A stretch of 64,000 nt of DNA. It comes from UBA4575 sp002386945 (GTDB lineage Bacteria > Pseudomonadota > Gammaproteobacteria > UBA4575). Each line of letters begins with the position of its first letter. Position 1 is the first letter of the stretch. The notes under the pieces were generated by a model. The model made no database searches, was not told where the DNA came from, and saw only the letters and a list, made by a program, of their open reading frames with translations. The position numbers were made by a program, and so were the translations under genes. The DNA is taken from contig CALSUC010000001.1 of the NCBI GenBank assembly GCA_943789445.1, positions 558,001 through 622,000 of the forward strand, read 5' to 3'. Below are positions 24,391-32,703 of the stretch, one piece after another.

Positions 24391-24419
24391 ATTGATAGTT
24401 AAGCAGATTAACTATCAGT
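24391..24419. promoter_or_regulatory. Inverted repeat upstream of cytochrome b561-like gene
   Basis: TGATAGTTAA (24393-24402) and TTAACTATCA (24408-24417) are perfect inverted copies with a five-base centre GCAGA; one wobble and one more pair extend it to 24391-24419. No T-run follows on either strand. The centre is about 57 bases from the start codon of the b561-like gene, a position that fits a dimeric regulator site. Confidence 0.5.
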
Positions 24420-24547
24420 GGTTGGGTTATTTGCACGGTAGAGTATTATTAGTTCAGGTTACTGGCTCTGCAGGGCCTAGTTAAATCTATACTTTTACCC
24501 AATCCTCTCCTGTAGATCGGCTTTTTTTGTAACATTTCAGTCCGAAA

Positions 24548-24601
24548 TAAGGCGAAGAGCGTAGTCCAAACCGCTATACTCAACAGCGGTAATTCGCCTT
24601 A
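24548..24601 (+). promoter_or_regulatory. Two-stem structured element in the lepB leader
   Basis: TAAGGCGAA (24548-24556) pairs perfectly with TTCGCCTTA (24593-24601), and inside it ACCGCT (24570-24575) pairs with AGCGGT (24585-24590). The structure ends 16 bases before the lepB ATG. There is no terminal T-run, so it looks like a leader element rather than a terminator. Confidence 0.5.
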
Positions 24602-24617
24602 AAATGATGGGTTTTTG

Positions 24618-25409
24618 ATGAATTCAATCTTTCAGTACTTTGACCTTGAGCTGGTGTTGGTTTTGGCCACGCTAGTGAGTAGCATTATTGTTTTTATAGA
24701 TCGCTATTGGTTGCGGCCAACTAGGTTAGAGAAAAAGCTAAGCACTGAACCTTGGTATGTAGATTACTCGCGCTCATTTTTTCCAGTATTGCTTGTTGTG
24801 CTAATTCTGCGTTCATTTGTTGCAGAGCCTTTCCGTATTCCTTCTGGCTCGATGATGCCAACGCTATTGCATGGTGACTTCATCCTAGTGAGCAAGTTTG
24901 CCTACGGTGTGCGCCTGCCAGTGACTCACCAAAAGATTTTGTCTGTGGGCGATCCTGAGCGCGGCGATGTGATGGTTTTTCGTTATCCTCAAAACCCTAA
25001 ACTGGATTACATTAAACGAGTCGTTGGTTTGCCGGGTGATCGCATTGAATACTACAACAAGCAACTGACTGTGAATGGTCAGGCAATGCCACAGCAACGT
25101 GTAGGGATTTATGTCGGCCAAGGGCGTGATGCCTCGATGAATGGTGCAGCACATAACATAGAATCATTGGCGACTGTCGATCACTCGATCTTAGTGGTAC
25201 CGCAATACAATCCACGTGAAGGCTCATGGCTAGTGCCAGAGGGACATTACTTCATGGTGGGTGATAATCGTGATAACAGTAATGACAGTCGTGTCTGGGG
25301 CATGGTGCCTGAGGCTAATTTAGTCGGTAAGGCCTTTATGATCTGGATGAATTGGGACTTTGCCGGTGGGCAATTTGCACCCAGCCGTATCGGCAATAGT
25401 ATTCGCTAG
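24618..25409 (+). CDS. lepB: Signal peptidase I
   Basis: Cleaves signal peptides on the outer face of the inner membrane. Two membrane spans (about 10-28 and 54-70) precede the periplasmic domain; the catalytic Ser is S78 in IPSGSMMPTL and the general base K133 in DYIKRVVGLPGD, with GDNRDNSNDSR near the end. I chose the ATG at 24618 (263 residues), with GGG six bases upstream; a TTG directly before it is less likely. It heads lepB-rnc-era-recO-pdxJ-acpS-cysM. The usual upstream lepA is absent here. Confidence 0.96.
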   Translation: MNSIFQYFDLELVLVLATLVSSIIVFIDRYWLRPTRLEKKLSTEPWYVDYSRSFFPVLLVVLILRSFVAEPFRIPSGSMMPTLLHGDFILVSKFAYGVRLPVTHQKILSVGDPERGDVMVFRYPQNPKLDYIKRVVGLPGDRIEYYNKQLTVNGQAMPQQRVGIYVGQGRDASMNGAAHNIESLATVDHSILVVPQYNPREGSWLVPEGHYFMVGDNRDNSNDSRVWGMVPEANLVGKAFMIWMNWDFAGGQFAPSRIGNSIR

Positions 25410-25427
25410 GGAGCGCCTTGTTTAATC

Positions 25428-26117
25428 GTGTCTGAAACTACCTTTAATCAGCTTTTCTCGTTACCTGATGAGATCACGCAATCGGATGTATTTCGAGAAG
25501 CGATGACGCATCGTAGCGCGGCTAAGAAAAATAATGAGCGCTTAGAGTTCTTGGGTGATGCCGTGCTTGGCCTGACCATGAGCCGTCTATTGTTTGAAAG
25601 ATTTCCGGAGTGTAATGAGGGCGACTTAAGTCGACTGCGCGCACACTTGGTCTGCAAAAGGGCACTGGCTGAGATTGCAAAAGACCATGATCTGAGCCAG
25701 GTGATCTTGCTAGGTGCTGGTGAGCGTAAGACTGGTGGGCATAAGCGTGACTCTATTCTTGCAGATGCGGTGGAAGCGGCTATTGCTGCAGTTTACCTAC
25801 TTAAGGATTTTGATTATGCCTTTGAGTTTGTCAGACGCATCTACATGCAACAACTAGAGAACCTGCCTGCCATACAAAGCCTAAAAGATCCTAAGACACG
25901 CCTACAAGAACATTTGCAAGGTCTGCAGATTGCGGTACCTGATTATGAAACTTTATCTGAAAGAGGCGATGCAAATGACAAGACTTTTCACATCGAGTGT
26001 ACTATTCCAAAATTGAATTTACGCACAGAAAGTGAAGGGAAAAGTAAAAAGAAGGCTGAACAATCAGCGGCCGCTTTGATGCTAGAGCAGTTGCTGTTAG
26101 AGGCCTCTAGCGAATGA
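25428..26117 (+). CDS. rnc: Ribonuclease III
   Basis: Double-stranded RNA endonuclease for rRNA processing and mRNA decay. The signature NERLEFLGDAVLG is at 36-48, with DAVEAAIAAVYL as the second acidic metal site, and a C-terminal dsRNA-binding domain from about residue 155 (DPKTRLQEHLQ ... SKKKAEQSAA). The start is GTG at 25428, 18 bases after lepB. It overlaps era by four bases (ATGA). Confidence 0.96.
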   Translation: MSETTFNQLFSLPDEITQSDVFREAMTHRSAAKKNNERLEFLGDAVLGLTMSRLLFERFPECNEGDLSRLRAHLVCKRALAEIAKDHDLSQVILLGAGERKTGGHKRDSILADAVEAAIAAVYLLKDFDYAFEFVRRIYMQQLENLPAIQSLKDPKTRLQEHLQGLQIAVPDYETLSERGDANDKTFHIECTIPKLNLRTESEGKSKKKAEQSAAALMLEQLLLEASSE

Positions 26118-26995
26118 CCACACGTTGCGGCTACGTCGCTATTATTGGTCGACCGAATACGGGTAAGTCGACCCTATTTAACCACTTCATTCAAACCAAG
26201 GTTTCTTCTGTCAGCTATAAGCCACAAACTACGCGTCATCGTATCGTCGGTGTCCGTAGTGAGAAACAGGCGCAGTTTGTTTTTGTTGATACCCCAGGTA
26301 TTCACTTAGGTGGTAAAAAGTTACTCAATCGGATACTGAACAAAAACGCACTAAATGTATTACATGATGTGAATCTGATCTTATGGATGGTGGATTGCAA
26401 ATCATGGACGCGTGAAGAAGATAATATTCTGCGCTCCTTGAAAGACATCGAATGTCCGGTGGTATTGGTGCTCAATAAGATCGATCAGCTGACTAAGCGT
26501 GACCAGCTCTTCCCGATTTTATCTGCCATTTCTAAGAAGTATGATTTCGCAGAGATTGTGCCGATCTCAGCCCTGAAGAAAGATAATATCTCTGCTTTAC
26601 TGACGTCTAGTCAGCGCTATCTACCTGAGTCTGAATTTTTCTATCCAGAAGAATATATCACTGATAGGGATATGCGCTTCATCATGGCAGAACTAATCCG
26701 CGAGTCGATCTTTGTTCATCTCGGTGCTGAGCTGCCCTACGCAACCCATGTCGAGATTGAATCGGTTGATGAGCAACCTGGGATGGTACATATCGAAGCG
26801 GCTGTTTGGGTAGAGAAAGATTCTCAAAAAGCGATCTTCATTGGGCATCGAGGTGAGATGCTGAAAAAGATTGGTGCCGGTGCGCGTGTTGCGATAGAAC
26901 GCAGTATGGAAAGTAAAGTGAATTTAAAGCTGTGGATCAAAGTGAAAAAAGACTGGCAGAACGATCCACAAGTCGTCTCTGAATACGAGAAGTAA
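26114..26995 (+). CDS. era: GTPase Era
   Basis: Small-subunit assembly GTPase that binds the 3' end of 16S rRNA. G1 GRPNTGKST, the switch region TTRHRIVGV, G3 DTPGIH, G4 NKID and G5 SALK are all present, followed by a C-terminal KH domain with IGHRGEMLKKIGAGAR. Length 293. Translation is coupled to rnc by the ATGA overlap. Confidence 0.97.
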   Translation: MTTRCGYVAIIGRPNTGKSTLFNHFIQTKVSSVSYKPQTTRHRIVGVRSEKQAQFVFVDTPGIHLGGKKLLNRILNKNALNVLHDVNLILWMVDCKSWTREEDNILRSLKDIECPVVLVLNKIDQLTKRDQLFPILSAISKKYDFAEIVPISALKKDNISALLTSSQRYLPESEFFYPEEYITDRDMRFIMAELIRESIFVHLGAELPYATHVEIESVDEQPGMVHIEAAVWVEKDSQKAIFIGHRGEMLKKIGAGARVAIERSMESKVNLKLWIKVKKDWQNDPQVVSEYEK

Positions 26996-27006
26996 TACAA
27001 CAGATA

Positions 27007-27696
27007 ATGCGAGTAGAGCTAGAGGCCGCTTATATCCTGCATACTCGCGCTTACCGTGAGAGTAGTCTCTTAGTCTACGCATTGACGGCAGAGCACGGGG
27101 TGGTTCATCTGATCAGTCGTGCAGCGAAGAAAAAGCATGGCAATATGATCCAGCCATTGACCAAGTGTTATCTGACATGGTCAGGTAAGGGCAGCCTGTT
27201 GAGTTTGAATAAGGTTGAGTTAGAGCATTCCAAGTACACGCGTAATTTTCGTAGCCACGTCCAATGTTTGTATATCCACGAACTCCTATTACGGTTGGTC
27301 CCCGAACGCAGTCCTGCGCCGGAACTCTTTGATTTATATGAGCAAACGCTAGAGAAAATGCTAAAATCACCAACCGATGAAGGTTGTTTGCGTGCCTTTG
27401 AGCTTGAATTGTTAGCGATTATTGGTCACCCCCTGCAGCTAGACTTTGATTATCAAAACAATCTAGCGGTGGAGGCGGAGCAGTATTATCGCTACGTCCC
27501 TGATGCTGGCCCGGTGCTTTCTGCCGGTCTCAATCAAACCTGGGACAGCCTGACAGGACGCGCCTTACTCGATATGGCAGCAGGCGATTTTCGAACTGAA
27601 AACTTACCAGCCATGAAGCGTTTTTTACGCGGGTTACTGGAATTCTATTTACGCGGTAAACCGGTACTGACTCGACAATTGTTGAAGGTGAATTAA
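27007..27696 (+). CDS. recO: DNA repair protein RecO
   Basis: Loads RecA on gapped DNA with RecF and RecR. An N-terminal OB fold (AAYILHTRAYRESSLLVYALT) is followed by a helical domain; no zinc cysteines are seen, as in many gammaproteobacterial members. Length 229. Located between era and pdxJ as in E. coli, with 11 bases from era and direct contact with pdxJ. Confidence 0.93.
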   Translation: MRVELEAAYILHTRAYRESSLLVYALTAEHGVVHLISRAAKKKHGNMIQPLTKCYLTWSGKGSLLSLNKVELEHSKYTRNFRSHVQCLYIHELLLRLVPERSPAPELFDLYEQTLEKMLKSPTDEGCLRAFELELLAIIGHPLQLDFDYQNNLAVEAEQYYRYVPDAGPVLSAGLNQTWDSLTGRALLDMAAGDFRTENLPAMKRFLRGLLEFYLRGKPVLTRQLLKVN

Positions 27697-28431
27697 TTGC
27701 AAAATAAGCAAGTCCGTTTAGGCGTGAATCTGGACCACGTTACTACACTGCGCCAAGTGCGAGGTACCCCCTATCCTGATTTGCAGGAGGCCATTCGTAT
27801 CTCTGAAACAGCAGGTGCCCATGGCATTACCATGCATCTGCGTGAGGATCGCCGCCACATCCAAGATGCCGATGTCTATGCCTCACGACAAGTGATTCAG
27901 AGTAGTATGAATCTAGAAATGGCAGCGACAGCTGAGATGCAAAGTATTGCGATTAAGGTCAAGCCTGACTATTGCTGCATCGTGCCCGAACGGCGTGAAG
28001 AACTCACTACTGAGGGTGGCTTAGATGTGTTGGGACACCTTTCTCGTATGCGCGACCTAGTGATAGCCTTGAGTGAGCATGACATTCAGGTGTCTTTATT
28101 TATCGAAGCGAACCCACTGGTGATCGATGCCGCGGCAGAAATTGGTGCGCCAATTATCGAACTGCATACTGGGCATTATGCTGACCTGCCTGAAGAGCAG
28201 CGGAGTGCTGAGTTGCAGCGTATCCAAAACGCGACTCAACATGCACTTGAGCTAGGCCTAGTTGTTAATGCAGGGCATGGTTTGAATGTCAGCAATGTAC
28301 GTGACATCGCCGTGATCCCAGGAATGAATGAATTAAATATTGGTCATTCTATTATTGCTGACGCGTTATTCATGGGACTTGAAGGCGCCATTTTACGAAT
28401 GCGTGCAGCAATGGATGGAGTGGCTGAGTGA
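27697..28431 (+). CDS. pdxJ: Pyridoxine 5'-phosphate synthase
   Basis: Condenses 1-deoxyxylulose-5-phosphate with 3-amino-2-oxopropyl phosphate to make pyridoxine phosphate. The TIM barrel begins RLGVNLDHVTTLRQVRGTPY, then HLREDRRHIQD, FIEANP, ELHTGHYA and NAGHGLNVSNV. The TTG start at 27697 directly follows the recO stop and has AAGGTG about nine bases upstream. Length 244. Its product serves the several PLP enzymes of the window. Confidence 0.96.
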   Translation: MQNKQVRLGVNLDHVTTLRQVRGTPYPDLQEAIRISETAGAHGITMHLREDRRHIQDADVYASRQVIQSSMNLEMAATAEMQSIAIKVKPDYCCIVPERREELTTEGGLDVLGHLSRMRDLVIALSEHDIQVSLFIEANPLVIDAAAEIGAPIIELHTGHYADLPEEQRSAELQRIQNATQHALELGLVVNAGHGLNVSNVRDIAVIPGMNELNIGHSIIADALFMGLEGAILRMRAAMDGVAE

Positions 28432-28820
28432 GACCACTAGGCTCAGGCATTGATATTGTTGAGATCTCACGTATTGATGATCTGCTTGCAAAGCAAGGTG
28501 ATCGATTTGCAGAAAAGATATTGCATACCGATGAATTGAGTGCATTCTATGAGCAGAAGAATAAAGCGGCATTTCTGGCTAAACGGTTTGCCGTGAAAGA
28601 GGCGGCATCCAAGGCATTAGGTGTTGGCATCGGGCGCTCGATTGGTTGGCAAGATATCTATGTCAGCCATACTGAACTAGGCCAACCCCTATTAAATTTC
28701 AGCGAGGCATGCCAACAGCGACTGCCAGCAACACGCGGCACAAGTTTATTAAGCATCTCTGACGAACGTGCGTATGCAGTTGCACATGTCCTATTATTTG
28801 CCGAAGAGAAGACATCATGA
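28428..28820 (+). CDS. acpS: Holo-[acyl-carrier-protein] synthase
   Basis: Attaches 4'-phosphopantetheine to ACP. The motifs GIDIVEISRI near the N-terminus and FAVKEAASKALGVGIG in the middle hold the metal-binding Asp and Glu. Length 130. The start is GTG at 28428 in a GTGA overlap with pdxJ, and it overlaps cysM by four bases at its end. Confidence 0.95.
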   Translation: MRPLGSGIDIVEISRIDDLLAKQGDRFAEKILHTDELSAFYEQKNKAAFLAKRFAVKEAASKALGVGIGRSIGWQDIYVSHTELGQPLLNFSEACQQRLPATRGTSLLSISDERAYAVAHVLLFAEEKTS

Positions 28821-29710
28821 AAACTAAAACCTTAGCGGATTTTGTCGGTAATACACCGCTGGTGCGTCTACAGTTTCTAAACCCTAATCCCTCGAATACG
28901 ATCCTACTCAAGCTGGAAGGTAATAATCCTGCGGGTTCGGTCAAGGATCGGCCTGCCTTATATATGATTCAAGCGGCAGCGGCACGTGGTGAAATCTCTC
29001 CTGGAGATACCTTGATTGAAGCCACTAGCGGTAACACTGGTATTGCACTGGCGATGGCAGCAGCAGCGCAGGGTTATCGTATGATCTTAGTGATGCCTGC
29101 GAATATGACGATGGAGCGACGTGCGGCAATGGCTGCATTTGGTGCCGAGTTGGTCATAGTTAGCGAGACAGAAGGCATGGAGGGCGCACGTGATGTAGCC
29201 CTGAGGATGCAGGCCGAAGGTAAGGGGCGAGTGTTAGATCAATTTGCCAATCCCGATAACTCAGAAGCGCACTACCGCACTATGGGTCCAGAGATATGGA
29301 ACGATACCGAAGGTAAGGTGACGCATTTTGTCAGCTCCATGGGTACTACGGGTACCGTCATGGGAACCGGTCGTTATCTGCACGAGAAAAATCCAGATAT
29401 ACAGGTTGTCGGTGTATATCCAGAAAAAGGCTCACAGATACCGGGTATTCGAAAATGGGAGAAGGCCTATGAGCCGGCCATCTTTGATGAATCCAAAGTC
29501 GATCGAATCATGACAGTTTCACGTGCAGATGCGGATGAGATGACCGTCAAGTTGGGTCAAAAAGAGGGTATCTTTTGTGGTATTTCAGCTGGCGGTGCCT
29601 TGCATGCTGCCTTGCGTCTATCAGAACAGGTCGAGAATGCAGTGATTGTCAGCATCATCTGTGACCGTGGTGATCGGTATATTTCAACCGGCCTATTTAA
29701 TCCTAACTAG
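28817..29710 (+). CDS. cysM: Cysteine synthase B (O-acetylserine sulfhydrylase)
   Basis: Makes cysteine from O-acetylserine and sulfide or thiosulfate. The PLP lysine is K43 in NNPAGSVKDRPA; EATSGNTGIALA binds substrate, and GTTGTVMGTGRYL and ISAGGA hold the phosphate and pyridine nitrogen. The CysM rather than CysK reading rests on SVKDRPAL and the shorter C-terminus. It overlaps acpS (ATGA), closing this operon, and is convergent with mnmC. Confidence 0.92.
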   Translation: MKTKTLADFVGNTPLVRLQFLNPNPSNTILLKLEGNNPAGSVKDRPALYMIQAAAARGEISPGDTLIEATSGNTGIALAMAAAAQGYRMILVMPANMTMERRAAMAAFGAELVIVSETEGMEGARDVALRMQAEGKGRVLDQFANPDNSEAHYRTMGPEIWNDTEGKVTHFVSSMGTTGTVMGTGRYLHEKNPDIQVVGVYPEKGSQIPGIRKWEKAYEPAIFDESKVDRIMTVSRADADEMTVKLGQKEGIFCGISAGGALHAALRLSEQVENAVIVSIICDRGDRYISTGLFNPN

Positions 29711-29736
29711 ATCGCTATTTAAGGTATTAGTTTGGG

Positions 29737-31737
29737 CTAGTTGAGTTCCTGTTGCAGGGCTCGCATGAGAAACCGACTAGGATGTACTGCGAGCCTTAAG
29801 CTACGGTTCAAAGGATTGGGTTCGGCATTAATCTCACTCGCCAAGGCCTCGCTGCATAAAGGAATCCAAGCCAGACCGCGTGAGCCAAAAGCGGTATTTA
29901 AATAAAGCCCATCGTAATATTGAGCTGCCGCATAAGACCTGTGATTGTCGCCTAATGCGGCACGCTCAAACAGTTGTCTAAAGCGTGCTTGATTGGCAAC
30001 CGGACCGACCATAGGCAACCGGTCAGGGCTGACTGCACGAATAGCGGCGCGGCCATCCAGATTGCTTTTATCCTGCCTGCTTAATGGCCCTAACATCCTC
30101 TCTAGTTTGATGAAATTATCGGCATGTTCACTATCGCGAATATCGGTAGCGGTATCATTGCTAATGAAGCTAGCACCTAAGACATATCTATTATCGATCT
30201 CAGGGGTCAGGTAGACATCCGAACATAGAATACAGCGGGGTTGTTGGCTAAAGTCCTGGCTTGGGATAAGGCTGATTTGTCCTCGCTTCGGACTCAAGGG
30301 GCACCATTCACTCTGTACGAAATGATTGGCATGGTTTGCGTTGGCGAGGATGACGACGTCAGCGGATAAAGCAGCTTGGTTGCCACTGGGCTTTGCCAGC
30401 CAATGCTTAGCGTCAGAGTCAGCGTTATATTCTAGCGACACAATTTCAGTGTTCGGAATAAAGTCGATCGCATATTGCTGCTGCAATAAGGCACAGACCT
30501 GTGCTGGGATAGTCCAACCTGCCTGTGGAATCCACCAAGCAGATTCGGTTATGGCGCAGTTACTGTAGCTACTGGCTTGTTCTTTAGACACGGTCACAAG
30601 TAAGGATTCGGGGATGGCCTCCTGCTCACATAAGCGTTGCATGCGCTGCCATTGTTTGGCATCACGTGCGACCTGGATAACACCACAGGCATCCCACTTT
30701 AATTCAGGGAACTGGGCCTTCAGCTGATCTAGAAAACGCAGACTATATTGAAAGCCTAATAGCGTCAGCTGTGACTGCGCATCATGGTCGACACTCAAAC
30801 GTGGCATCAATATGGCGTTCTGGTTGCCAGAGCCGGCCATTGCAGGGGCTTGATTGCGATCGACGATGCGCACCTGCCAGCCGCGCTTTATTAATGCGGC
30901 TGCAGTGCAAAAGCCACTCAAGCCAGCACCAATAATTAAGGCAGTCTTCGGCTGATCCGAATGTTTATGGTATGGCTGGTTTTGTAACCAACTTTTTTCT
31001 TTCAACTTAAAATTCTGGTTCACGTCTTGCGTGTGTTTAACACCCGTGAGTAGCTGCTTTCGGGAACATGGGCTTGTCTGCCTTTCAATCTCAAAGCCTG
31101 CCTGTTGTAGGTTCGTTTGTGTCTGTTGGCTGGCACTATTATCGGTTTGATTAGCGCTGACTAAACGGCCACCGATACGTGTTAGACGAAAGAGTTCATG
31201 GCTAAGCTTTGGGCTATAGACTGGGAGTGTTTCAGCATTAGCGTAAGCACCTAAAAACCAAGTATCAGCATTGAATTCCAGCTCGCTTATTATTTCTTCG
31301 GCATCACCCCAATATAGATCTAGTTGGATATTAGCGTCATCAAAATGGATTCGCTGCTGACCCTTTAATCGATCAGGGTATTGGGCTAACAGTTGTTCGG
31401 CTAATGGTGATGATAAGTCTAGATCTTGATACAACTGACGTAACTGGTCGATAGCGATAGGACGTGCTTCGATGCTACTGAAGATCAATTGTTTATTGTT
31501 GTTTTCTTGTTGCCATAGTTTGGCTATGGTGAGGAAATTGATGCCAGTGGCAAAACCGATTTCAGCAATATGAAAGCTATCTGCTTGTTGCCAGCGTTGG
31601 CTTATTTGGTTACCTGCTAGCAGTTGATGGCAATCCGCCTCGGCTTGTTGTAGCGAGAAGTAGGGACTTATAGATGGCGTTGAAGAGGACAGACCATCGC
31701 TATTGAATTGCAGTTCTGCTGCTTTAACTGTTAGCAT
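29737..31737 (-). CDS. mnmC: MnmC-type bifunctional tRNA wobble-uridine enzyme, methyltransferase motif degenerate
   Basis: In E. coli MnmC an FAD domain turns cmnm5U34 to nm5U34 and an N-terminal SAM domain methylates it to mnm5U. Here the N domain (about 1-235) keeps a SAM loop, EIGFATGINFLT at 59-70, but the conserved FLDGFAPAKNPxMW catalytic motif reads FLGAYANAETLPVYS at 161-175, and the TFTSAGFVRR strand is also lost. The FAD domain is intact, opening ALIIGAGLSG at 266-275. Length 666 matches the fusion. So the oxidoreductase is probably active and the methyltransferase possibly not. The ATG at 31737 is 127 bases from a divergent exonuclease gene. Confidence 0.9.
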   Translation of the reverse strand: MLTVKAAELQFNSDGLSSSTPSISPYFSLQQAEADCHQLLAGNQISQRWQQADSFHIAEIGFATGINFLTIAKLWQQENNNKQLIFSSIEARPIAIDQLRQLYQDLDLSSPLAEQLLAQYPDRLKGQQRIHFDDANIQLDLYWGDAEEIISELEFNADTWFLGAYANAETLPVYSPKLSHELFRLTRIGGRLVSANQTDNSASQQTQTNLQQAGFEIERQTSPCSRKQLLTGVKHTQDVNQNFKLKEKSWLQNQPYHKHSDQPKTALIIGAGLSGFCTAAALIKRGWQVRIVDRNQAPAMAGSGNQNAILMPRLSVDHDAQSQLTLLGFQYSLRFLDQLKAQFPELKWDACGVIQVARDAKQWQRMQRLCEQEAIPESLLVTVSKEQASSYSNCAITESAWWIPQAGWTIPAQVCALLQQQYAIDFIPNTEIVSLEYNADSDAKHWLAKPSGNQAALSADVVILANANHANHFVQSEWCPLSPKRGQISLIPSQDFSQQPRCILCSDVYLTPEIDNRYVLGASFISNDTATDIRDSEHADNFIKLERMLGPLSRQDKSNLDGRAAIRAVSPDRLPMVGPVANQARFRQLFERAALGDNHRSYAAAQYYDGLYLNTAFGSRGLAWIPLCSEALASEINAEPNPLNRSLRLAVHPSRFLMRALQQELN

Positions 31738-31864
31738 GCGTAGCTAATTTCCCCATCGCAGTAGTGCCGTAAAAGCCGGGTTTTGAATCTGGTTGAATGA
31801 TTGTTTTGCGCTGCGCATGGTGTATGTTTTGGACTCTGTTGTTACTAAAGGTCGCAGTGATTAA

Positions 31865-32647
31865 ATGAGTATACTCGTATTTGATATTGAAACCGTTCCT
31901 GACGTTGTGTCGGGTCGAAAAATTCACAAGCTGAGTGCTGATTTAGCAGATAAAGATGTCGTTAAAGCGATGCAGCATCTGCAGTTTCAGAAATCAGGTA
32001 GTGAATTCCTACCACTACATTTACAACGGATCGTTGCGATTTCGGTAGTCTTTCGTAAGAACGAACAGTTAAAAGTTTGGTCTTTGGGCGAAGAAGAATC
32101 ATCAGAGAAAGAATTGATTGAGCGCTTCTTTGAGGGGGTCGAGCAACACAATCCCACGCTAGTCAGCTGGAATGGTGGTGGCTTTGATTTGCCGGTACTG
32201 AATTATCGTTCTCTGTTACATGGAGTGCAGGCTGCACGTTACTGGGAAACAGGTAACGAGGATAACTCTTTCCGCTACAACAACTACCTCAGCCGTTTTC
32301 ATTGGCGACATACTGACATTATGGATGTGCTTGCTGGTTTTCAACCGCGTGCTAGTGCGAAGTTGGATGAGGTCGCAACCATGCTCGGTTTCCCCGGTAA
32401 GTTCGGCATGAGTGGGGGCGATGTTTGGCAGACCTATCAAGACGGTGGCCTAGCAGATATTCGTAATTACTGTGAGACCGATGTACTCAATACCTACCTA
32501 GTGTATTTACGCTTTGAGATGATCAGTGGCCGTATGATGCCGGCACAGTACGATAAGGCGATTACTCAGGCGAAGGACTTGCTACAGGCTTCAGATAAGC
32601 CACATTTGCACGATTTCTTAGCCGTTTGGCAGCAGGATCAGGCGTAA
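31865..32647 (+). CDS. 3'-5' exonuclease, PolB-like DEDDy type
   Basis: A 260-residue DnaQ-fold nuclease. Acidic residues D7 and E9 in FDIETVP give ExoI, SWNGGGFDLPVLNYR gives ExoII, and YCETDVLNTY (Y and D spaced as in DEDDy enzymes) gives ExoIII. It resembles the family of predicted exonucleases related to the proofreading domain of DNA polymerase B; there is no polymerase domain. The biological role is unknown. It stands alone, divergent from mnmC and convergent with dapE. Confidence 0.85.
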   Translation: MSILVFDIETVPDVVSGRKIHKLSADLADKDVVKAMQHLQFQKSGSEFLPLHLQRIVAISVVFRKNEQLKVWSLGEEESSEKELIERFFEGVEQHNPTLVSWNGGGFDLPVLNYRSLLHGVQAARYWETGNEDNSFRYNNYLSRFHWRHTDIMDVLAGFQPRASAKLDEVATMLGFPGKFGMSGGDVWQTYQDGGLADIRNYCETDVLNTYLVYLRFEMISGRMMPAQYDKAITQAKDLLQASDKPHLHDFLAVWQQDQA

Positions 32648-32665
32648 TGTTTGATGTCTCGAGGA

Positions 32666-32692
32666 TGCACAGATCTCAAGCAGGTCTGTGCA
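32666..32692. terminator. Hairpin between convergent exonuclease and dapE genes
   Basis: TGCACAGATC (32666-32675) pairs with GGTCTGTGCA (32683-32692) with one wobble around a seven-base loop. It sits between the two convergent stop codons (32647 and 32704). No T-run on either side, so it may stall rather than fully terminate both transcripts. Confidence 0.5.
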
Positions 32693-32703
32693 ACGAAGCT
32701 GGC

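Noticed and set aside
23264..24509. AATCCTCTC in tRNA-Pro (23264-23272) repeated at 24501-24509, possible att duplication
   Set aside because: Nine bases is too short, other copies occur on the opposite strand, and there is no integrase.
24604..24618. Four-codon frame ATG ATG GGT TTT TGA before lepB as a leader peptide
   Set aside because: Too short and without a ribosome site; probably chance overlap with the lepB start.
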